From positions 40,017,959 to 40,081,958 of the forward strand of contig CM075733.1 in assembly GCA_037974335.1 (NCBI GenBank): DNA of 64,000 bases. The letters run 5' to 3'. The first letter of the stretch is position 1. Each line of letters starts with the position of its first letter. The notes under the pieces were generated by a model. That model saw nothing but the letters and a program-made list of their open reading frames with translations, ran no database searches and had not been told where the DNA came from. The stretch is from Prionace glauca (taxonomy: Eukaryota; Chordata; Chondrichthyes; Carcharhiniformes; Carcharhinidae). The translations under genes were made by a program, and so were the position numbers. Shown one piece after another: positions 56,979 through 64,000 of the stretch.

Positions 56979-57485
56979 TAATTGCTATTAAATGGCTACA
57001 GCAGGAAGTCCAAGAGGGAAAGGCGGTGCTGATTCTTTGTGGGTGCTAATCAGTTAGTGAGGATGAAATAGATTACTACCACAGAATGGTGGCATTATGA
57101 TTGCAGCCTTGGTATTTGGCAGTCCTTTGTATGTTGAGGTGATTTGCATCAGAATGGTTCTTAGAAAAATAAAGCTCCCACCCTGGTACAAATGCAAGCC
57201 AGGATAGAACACAATTGGGTTGCAATGATAGGTTGCCCTCGCCCACTTATCTTCCAATGTGTGTTCATTTTTCTTTCCCAGGATTCCAGAGCTGGAGCTG
57301 ATTGTCCTTCTGATAGGTTTATAACACTTACACTTATTGATCACCTTCTGATTTATCTTATTTCCACTTTTACTGTTTCAAACCATTACGATATCCTGCA
57401 ATTAGAAAATATACGGGGAAAGAAACAAAAAACAAATGAGGAAAATCTGAAATAAAAACAGAAAAGACTGGGAAAAAGGCACATC

Positions 57486-57528
57486 TGGCAATAGTTGAGG
57501 AAGAAGTGGAGACACCCTGTTTTCAAGG
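57486..57528 (+). repeat. 43-bp direct repeat, copy 2
   Basis: 'tggcaatagttgaggaagaa' to 'ccctgttttcaagg'. Same orientation as copy 1; the sequences on either side differ. Confidence 0.92.
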
Positions 57529-58147
57529 CATCCAGAAAGAGAAAAGATAAGTTATTAATGCATTTTGTGTGTGTAACATTTCACCAGATATGAAAACAGA
57601 AAGATAAACAGCCAATTTTATTCCAATTTAGTAAACTGGAGTAAAAGGAGGAGCCAAAGACAGAAAAGGGAGAGAAATCTATTTTGCATCCACTTCATCA
57701 GTGAAATTACCTGCAAATTGCTTAATGATGCTTGTTAGGTGATATAAAAAGATCAGAATTGGGACACATCAGGTACATATACATGGACAAAAGAATGTGT
57801 AAATAAGGGATGGTCAAAAGACTTGTGAGTGGTGCAAACAAACAAGGCAAAGGGATAGGGGAGAGAAAAGAGACAAAGAATAAGCAAACTGAAATGCTGC
57901 AAATCTGAATTTTAGACAGAAAGTGTTGGCAAAATGTACTGGTTCAATCAGTCCTGACAAGAAAGGGTTTTAGAGAAAAAGCACTGAACCTGCCTTTACT
58001 ACTTTCTGATGAAGACTTAAAGCTCCAAACATCAACACATCTCCTTTCCCCGATACCATCAAAACCGCCCCACACATCCCAAAAACACACTACTGCTAAA
58101 AAAAGATAAACATTTCATGAGAGTTTGAGAAACACAGGAGGAGGAGA

Positions 58148-58345
58148 TAAAAGTAAAATACTGTGGATGCTGGAATCTGAAATGAAAACAGAAAATGCTG
58201 GAAAATCTCAGCAGGTCTGACAGCATCTATGGGGAGAGAATTGAGCCAATGTTTCAAGTCTGGATGACCCTTCATCAAAGCTTTGACGAAAGATCATCTA
58301 ACTTGAAATGTTCACTCTATTTTCTCCCCACAGAAGGAGATGAAT
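58148..58345 (+). repeat. 'actgtggatgctgg' dispersed repeat
   Basis: 'aaaatactgtggatgctgga', 'aacagaaaatgctggaaaat', 'cagcaggtctgacagcatct', and 'gacccttcatcaaagctt'. Copies or parts occur at 33.9, 47.7, 53.7 and 59.5 kb. Noncoding; probably SINE-like, family not named. Confidence 0.72.
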
Positions 58346-58442
58346 TGGTTGGTGTATCTGTGTTTCTCTCAGACCTGGTTGCGGAGCCGGGTAATGCAAA
58401 AATAAATAAGCTGCTATCAACATTACCATTGGTAGGAAATTT

Positions 58443-58772
58443 GTTATTCATTCGTGGGACATGGGCATCGCTGGCATTTACTGTCCATCCCTAGTTACCC
58501 TTGTTTAAAGGGCAGTTGAGAGTCAACCACAATGCTGTGGCTCTGGAGTCACATTTGGCCCAGAGGATGCAAATTTCCTTCCCCCAAAGATATGAGTGAA
58601 CCAGACATGTTTTTCCAACATTCGCCAATGTTTTCATGGTCACCAGTAGATTCTTAATTCCAGATATTTTTATTGAATTCAAATTCCGTCATCTGCCACA
58701 GCAGGATTCAAACCCAGGTCCCCAGAACATTGGCTGAGTCTAGTAATAATACCACTAAGGCCATCACCTCCC
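58443..58772 (-). mobile_element. SINE-B, nearly complete
   Basis: The minus strand starts with a tRNA-like head ('gatggccttagtggtattat', B-box-like 'gggtttgaatcctgc'), then 'aattgaattcaataaaaa'-type linker, the conserved centre 'ctggttcactcatatctttg', and the tail 'gacagtaaatgccagcgatg' ending 'gaatgaata'. The tail matches LINE-B. Confidence 0.85.
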
Positions 58773-59367
58773 TTCACAATACAACAGGCTTACACTGGCG
58801 GTTCCCATAATATGTATGGACCATAGGAACTCATACTGGGAAAGGATGGTGCAAACTAGGCCCAATTTTAACCTTTTAAATAAATATCAATTGATCTCCT
58901 GTGGTGTGGAAAGGAGTCATGACCAAGTGTAAGTGAGTGGGACCCCAAGGCTAAAAGTGCTGGATGAATGAAGTGGGATGATGGGGAAGAAAATTACACG
59001 AGTTGGAAAGCAGAGCTCAGGGACATGCAGTGGAGGGGACCGAGTGGAGAAGGAATGGATGGAAGAATTGAAATGCTGCTCGTTTTGAAAGAGATACAAT
59101 TGTATTCCTGCCAATTGTGTAGGCAACACTGACTCTCAAAAGGTTAATCACCGGGGTGGCCAGACTTCCCAGCTGAGTTAGGCAGTCATGCCCTCTTCAT
59201 GTGCGAAGGATCAATCATACTTAACCTGTAGGAGGTGGGAAGGAGACTACAGCTCCATTTCTGTCAACTTTTGGCATCTAAATTTCACTAACTGTATCCA
59301 CCCCCAGGAATCAAACCATGAAACATTCTAAAGTAAAAACAAAACCCATCACATTTCTATAATAAAT
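58773..59367. other. Intronic DNA without recognised genes
   Basis: No assignable feature. Confidence 0.45.
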
Positions 59368-59535
59368 AGCAAAGATATGCAGGTTAGGTTGATCAGCCAT
59401 TCTAAATTGACCCTGGTGTCAGGGAGATTAGCAGGATAAATGTGCAGGATTACAGGAGTAGGTGGGATTGTGGTCGGTGCAGGTTCATTGGCCAAATGGC
59501 CTCTTTCTGTACTGTCAGGATTCTATGATTCTAAA
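59368..59535 (+). mobile_element. SINE-A 3' half
   Basis: It starts inside the body ('gatatgcaggttaggttgat') and ends 'caggattctatgattctaaa'. The tRNA-like head is missing. Confidence 0.88.
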
Positions 59536-59875
59536 CAGATAAAATACTGGAAAATCTCAACAGATCTAACAGCATCTGTGGAGAGAGAATAGCGCTAGTT
59601 TCAAGTCTGGAAGGCACTTTGTTAGAACTTTGCATTTTTACCTCTCTTCAGCTCTGAAGAAGTCATACAGACCTGAAATGTCATTTCTTCTGTGCTCCCC
59701 CCTATTCCCCCCCACCTGCTCCACCTCCCTCCCTTCCCCAGTACAACAGTATAAAACCCATCTCATTTCTACCTGTCTTCAGCTCTGAAGGCAGATGGAC
59801 TCGAAACTCTAGTTCTTTCCTTCACCACAGATACTGCCAGATAAGTTTATCCAGCATCATCTATTTTTACTTTAT
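59536..59875 (+). repeat. 'actgtggatgctgg' repeat, two partial copies
   Basis: 'aaaatactggaaaatctcaa', 'agcatctgtggagagagaat' and 'gttagaactttgcatttt', followed by a second partly inverted set ('gaagtcatacagacctgaaa', 'ctgccagataagtttatcca'). Confidence 0.6.
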
Positions 59876-60732
59876 GAAATAGTTCTTGCGTGTAATAAAT
59901 CATAGGACACTATTGGGATCTTCTTGATTTATAGGAACAAAGTCCATGCTGCACAATACCCACCAGTATCCCAGCTGCCTGGTCTTGAAACATTAGCCAA
60001 GTTCTCTTGCAAAATGTAACAGGAGTGCTGTGTATTTCCAGTAATGTTATTCTTTCAGAATTCCATTAATGGTGATTTTGCATTTTTTTTTTAACTAGTT
60101 TAATCTAAATTTAAACAAGATAATCTGTTCTTTTCACATTAACAGCAGGAGGCCTGTTTCTTTTAAAAAAAAGTTTGTTAAAATAATCGAGGTTGTTGAG
60201 ACGTTTTTAACATTTGCCTTACAGTGTTGCTATAATCACTCCCCCTCCATCCCCAGTACCGACACTAACTAATCTTTCACAGCGCTAACAACACAGTCAC
60301 CACATGCCCAAGAAAATGGCCTGCTGCTAGGTTGGAAATAAGCACAAAGACAGAATATTTGGATTGCAGACAAGGAACAGCCAGACATTCTAATAGAAAA
60401 TTTTGTCCCGCTGTGTGGCACGGCACTTAAAATCAACATCAGAAATAGATCTTAGTGTACACAAAATTTCTGAAGTTAGAAACCACAACCACTCTAATGC
60501 AACTGATTGCAACATAGTTTGCACATCATCACTTATCCAGAAGCTTTGGGGATTTGATAGAATGTTCCTTATTAATTATCAATATTCACATTATCTATAA
60601 GCAGAGGGTGATCAGGATGTTCCTCTACTCATTTCAGCACAGGGGAAAATGGGACTATATCCGATTTAAACTAGCTGGACTTACTCACTGAGTGGGTGAC
60701 TGGTTTAAACATTTTCTCTATCAACAATCATC
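59876..60732. other. Intronic DNA without recognised genes
   Basis: AT-rich, no gene; short frame 60,403-60,600 unsupported. Confidence 0.45.
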
Positions 60733-60980
60733 ACTGAATCGCAGAATACTACACTGCAGAAGAGTCCCTGTGGCCCAAGCAGTCCACACTGATGCATGAA
60801 AGGCTCTGACCTGCCCACCTAATCCCACTTGCCAGCACTTGGCCCATAGCTTTGAACATTATGATGCACCAAGTGCTCATCCAGGTACTTTTTAAAGGAT
60901 GTGAGGCATCCCGCCTCCAACACTCTTCCAGACCGTCACCACCCACTGGGTCGAAAGGTTTTTCCTTAAGTCCTCAATAA
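60733..60980 (-). mobile_element. CR1-like LINE 3' fragment
   Basis: 'actacactgcagaagagtcc', 'caccaagtgctcatccaggt', 'acactcttccagaccgtcac' and 'tttttccttaagtcctcaat' are antisense text of a CR1 3' region. SINE-A follows directly. Confidence 0.75.
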
Positions 60981-60981
60981 T

Positions 60982-61314
60982 GGGCGGCACAGTGGCTCAG
61001 TGATTTGCACTGCTGCCTCACAACGCCAGGAACCTGGATTCAATTCCAGCTTGGGTCACTGTCTGTGTGGATTTTGCACATACTCCCCTTGTCTGCATAT
61101 ATTTCCTCCGGGTGCTCCTGTTTCCTCCCACAGTCCAAAAATGTGCCAATCAGGTGGATTGGCCACGCTAAATTGCCCCTTTGTGTCAGGGGGATTAGCA
61201 GGAAAAATACATGGGGTAATGGGGATAGGGTCTGGGTGGGATTGTTGTCAATGTAGACTCAATGAAATGAATGGCCTCTTTCTGCACTGTAGGGTTTCTA
61301 TGTAATTCTATGTT
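60982..61314 (+). mobile_element. SINE-A copy
   Basis: 'gggcggcacagtggctcagt' head, 'cctggattcaattccagctt' B box, tail 'gtagggtttctatgtaattc tatg'. Confidence 0.92.
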
Positions 61315-61458
61315 ACGAAACAGTTCATCGAAATTGCTCTTTGCTAAAACAACTCTCCTGGTAGGTGGTAATGAGCAAGATCGTGAAGGAATAGCTGGAA
61401 CTATAAAAAGCTCATGTTAATGAACAGAATAGAAAATTACTGGTAAACAGAATTTATA
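61315..61458. other. Unassigned intron
   Basis: Short spacer between SINE copies; nothing recognised. Confidence 0.4.
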
Positions 61459-61513
61459 TCATAGAATATCATAGAACCCTACAGTGCAGAAGGAGGCCAT
61501 TCAGCCCATCAAT
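61459..61513 (-). mobile_element. SINE-A tail remnant
   Basis: Only 'catagaatatcatagaaccc' and 'gaggccattcagcccatcaa' remain. Confidence 0.72.
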
Positions 61514-61589
61514 TAAAATATTATTTTCTGAATATAAATATATTAGTAGAAAATATTATTTTAGGGAGGAAACAGTGAAACACATCCAT

Positions 61590-62860
61590 AACAAAAACGT
61601 AGAGGTGGGCATTTTAAAGCAAAAATTTGATTTCACCAGAAGATCTCCCTTGAAATCAGTGTATTCCAGTAAATGTTCGAACCAGGACTGTTTTCGGGCA
61701 CAAAACGATTGTAAAGTGGGGCGTAAAGTGCTTAGTGTGTTTGGTGCCTGTTTTCATGGCCAGCATTATTTTACAAGAACAGGATTTCTGGCGTGGTCAG
61801 CATCTCGCTGGAAATGGGCGCGAGGCTGATTAATTAATTTAAATACAATGCAAACCGCCTTTTGAATGTGTTTAGTGAGCCCGGCACTCAATCATTAGGG
61901 TTCGCCTCTCTCGCTGGGAGAGGTTCTCACCAGCAAGGGATAGACATACTCCCCACAAACAGAATGCAATTGTCTTGATCTCGCCAGTGGAACCAGAGGG
62001 CATTTCGGCCTCCCGGGGAGGCCGAGGTCAATGCAAGAGTGCCTCTTGGGCAGTGCCACCTTGGCAATGCCACCAGACACCTGGGCAATGCCCAATGGGC
62101 ATGTGCCAGGGGGTGGGGCCAATGTGGAAGGGGCCAGTGGGGGCAGGGCTAATGGGGAGAGGGGGCCCGCTGCCACTCAGCTGTGATCAGTGGGGAGAGG
62201 ATGGGGGAGGAAGGGAGAGAGGGCCTGCTGCCACTCTGCAGCAATGGGTGGTTGGGGAGGACAGTGGGACTGCAATTGGCGGGGGAGGGAGGGAGAGGGG
62301 GCCCAATGCCACTCAGCAGTGATTGGTGGGAGGAGGGAGGGAGAGAGAGGGGGTCCGCTAATGATCGGCAGGGGTAGGGCAGCTGAATGTCGATTGCTGG
62401 TGGGAGGGCAGCGGGGCTGTGATAGATGGGGGGAGGGCAGCAGGTTTGCGATCGGTGAGGGGAGGGCAGTGGGCCCACGATCGATGAGGGGAAGGAAGAG
62501 GTTCATGATCGGCCTGGGTGGCTGGGCAGTCGGTGGGGGTTGCATCTCAGGCCGCGGGCCCCTGCTATTACCCCTGCTGCTTCAGGCTGCCAGCACTAGC
62601 AGGGAACAGACAGCTCTCTCTCTGTCTGTCAGACCCCCTGCTACTGTTAATGAGCATGTGCAGGATCAGAGGCCTGCACCGCCACCCTCTGCAGGGTTCG
62701 GGCATATGAAGCCGCGTCCACAGGCTTCTGTAGCGAGCGACAGACTTGCTCAGAATGTTGCAGCCATGGAGGCCTGAAAACGTGCCCAAAAAACAGATCT
62801 GAAACTCTCCCAGTTCTACACCCACCTGGCACTTAAAGTGGTAAAACTCTGGCCTATAAC
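61590..62860. repeat. GC-rich tandem-repeat-bearing element
   Basis: A GC-rich block with a tandem array (about 62,155-62,480) built on 'gggcccgctgccactcagc' and 'gggggagggagggagag' at roughly 60-75 bp spacing. Its right end 'gtggtaaaactctggcc' is, reversed, close to the inverted end of the Harbinger-like element at 3,356 (GGCC, then TTTTACC). A matching left end was not found. The open frames across it on both strands are compositional. Confidence 0.5.
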
Positions 62861-63131
62861 TCTATCTACCTGGATTCATTAATAGCCATCAAAAAAGCTG
62901 TTTTTTTTCCCCATAATGGAATGACCTCCTGGTCAAGGCTTATGGTTGAATAAATGGTCCCCAAGGTGAGAATCAGAGGATCACAAGTTGCTATGAAATG
63001 TTCCTGCGTTTAAGCAAAATAGGGGAACGAGAAAACAACTTGGGAACAAGGGGGGAGAAAAGACTTGACTCAGAATTTCTTCCAAGCTGCTTCCATTCCA
63101 CAGCCATGTCTTTTCATGAAAGAAACCCTCC
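62861..63131. other. Unassigned intron
   Basis: No assignable feature. Confidence 0.4.
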
Positions 63132-63442
63132 AGTAGAAGGCAGCCATTTGACCCATCAAGTCTGCACTGACTCTCCAAAACAGCAGCTTACCCAGCCCCT
63201 ATTCCCGTAACCCTACATATTTACCCTGCTAATCCCCCCAACCTACACACTTCGAGACACTAAGGGACAAATTTAGTTTGGCCAATCCACCTAACCTACA
63301 CAACTTTGAACTGTGGGAGGAAACCCATGCAGATATGGGGACAACATGCAAACTCCGTGCAAATTCCACAGTCACCCATGGCTGGAATTGAACGCGGGTC
63401 CCTGGCACTGTCAAGCAGCAGTGTTAACCACTGTGCCGCTCT
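63132..63442 (-). mobile_element. SINE-A copy
   Basis: Minus strand; low end 'gcagccatttgacccatcaa', body 'ccaatccacctaacctacac', antisense head 'gcagcagtgttaaccactgt'. Confidence 0.9.
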
Positions 63443-63559
63443 TTTCCGGCAAGAAAGCTAGATCCCCTGCACTTCCCTGGAATATGAATGGCAGAAATAA
63501 ATCAAATGAGTAACTCTGTAAAAAGAAAATGAACTTTGTAACAATTACTTCCGAAAAAT

Positions 63560-64000
63560 GGAATGTTGTCTAAAAGTAATTGACCCATTGATTTGCCAGG
63601 TGCCAGTGTATGTCAACGAGGACAGGGGTGAAGGGAATTTGACTGGGAATTTGTGAGAGTTTTAACATGGGCAACACAGTTTTAGATGAGAGTTTACTGA
63701 GGGTTGAACACCAGCAGCACATTAGAGTGGTCAAGTCTAGAGTTGACAAAGGCATCAATGAAGACTTCAACAGCAAATCAGCTTCCAGCAAGGGTGGAGG
63801 TCAGATGTGTTAGGGAAATAAACAGCCTTAGTGATGCTACAAGTACATGGTTGACCCTGGATCACTAACAGGGGATAGTTTCTCAGGAGGTTTGGCCAAT
63901 GAGCTAGGGGCAAGGTAGTGAAGGATGAGCAGCAACTGACTGGATGGTCTCAATCTTAGTGACAAAGAAATCCATGAGTTTCTCACATTCAATGTTGGAA
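63560..64000 (-). mobile_element. Possible LINE fragment running off the window
   Basis: The minus strand from the window edge translates to NIECEKLMDFFVTKIETIQS, like the FFxxKIxxI linker found before the RT in several vertebrate LINEs. The rest is too broken to place. Weak call. Confidence 0.3.

Larger units (their letters stand above)
56251..58147. other. Intronic DNA with one 43-bp direct duplication
   Basis: No gene. The 43-bp block at 56,936-56,978 is repeated at 57,486-57,528 with one mismatch. 57,400-57,480 contains partial 'aaataaaaacagaaaa' repeat text. Confidence 0.5.

Noticed and set aside
62190-62777. 195-codon glycine/arginine-rich frame and opposing proline-rich frames
   Set aside because: GC-rich tandem repeat composition keeps frames open on both strands; no domain or start context supports a gene.

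Overview
The window reads as intronic DNA of a cartilaginous fish, most likely a shark or ray. It contains one convincing host-gene piece and is otherwise packed with retroelements. The organism call rests on the repeats: many copies of a tRNA-derived SINE whose head reads roughly AGCACAGTGGTTAGCACTGC, abundant CR1-type LINEs ending in TTCTATG-like tails, a second tRNA-SINE/LINE pair ending in 'caataaatgctggcc', and Penelope-like elements. There is no sign of bacterial operons, phage genes or CRISPR.

Host gene: a 378-bp exon on the minus strand (44,242-44,619) has consensus splice sites, is phase 1-1, and encodes an N-terminal Ig V-set domain closest, from memory, to IGSF3 (EWI/IGSF2-IGSF3-PTGFRN family). 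No other exon of this gene could be recognised, so the rest is read as its flanking introns. Intron 1 would lie at higher coordinates and intron 2 at lower coordinates.

Layout: 0-2 kb holds LINE and SINE pieces. About 2.5-8.0 kb is a heavily decayed Ty3/Gypsy-like fossil, itself hit by a probable solo LTR, two SINEs, and a 1.5-kb Harbinger-like DNA element that sits inside one of those SINEs and carries a ~40-bp minisatellite. 9.9-11.3 kb has small MITEs, including an 80-bp hAT MITE with a perfect 8-bp target duplication. 12.1-16.8 kb is a stack of LINE-B, Penelope-like element and CR1. 19.9-23.2 kb is an old minus-strand CR1 split by a Penelope fragment and a SINE. 26.4-31.3 kb is a run of plus-strand CR1 elements ending in a very young copy with a 544-aa open RT frame. 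34.3-36.1 kb is a Penelope-like element with a 466-aa RT plus GIY-YIG frame. 39.4-43.2 kb is a LINE/SINE/GC-rich mosaic. The IGSF3-like exon follows at 44.2-44.6 kb, then 45-64 kb of intron with SINEs, minisatellites, MITEs, a second young CR1 copy (51.8-52.4 kb), a head-to-head Penelope fragment (53.8 kb) and a GC-rich tandem-repeat element (61.6-62.9 kb).

No wholly new gene system is evident. The most interesting signals are the insertion stack with readable target duplications, inverted Penelope termini with hammerhead-ribozyme-like cores, SINE/LINE tail sharing, the minisatellite-bearing Harbinger-like element, and evidence of very recent CR1 activity.
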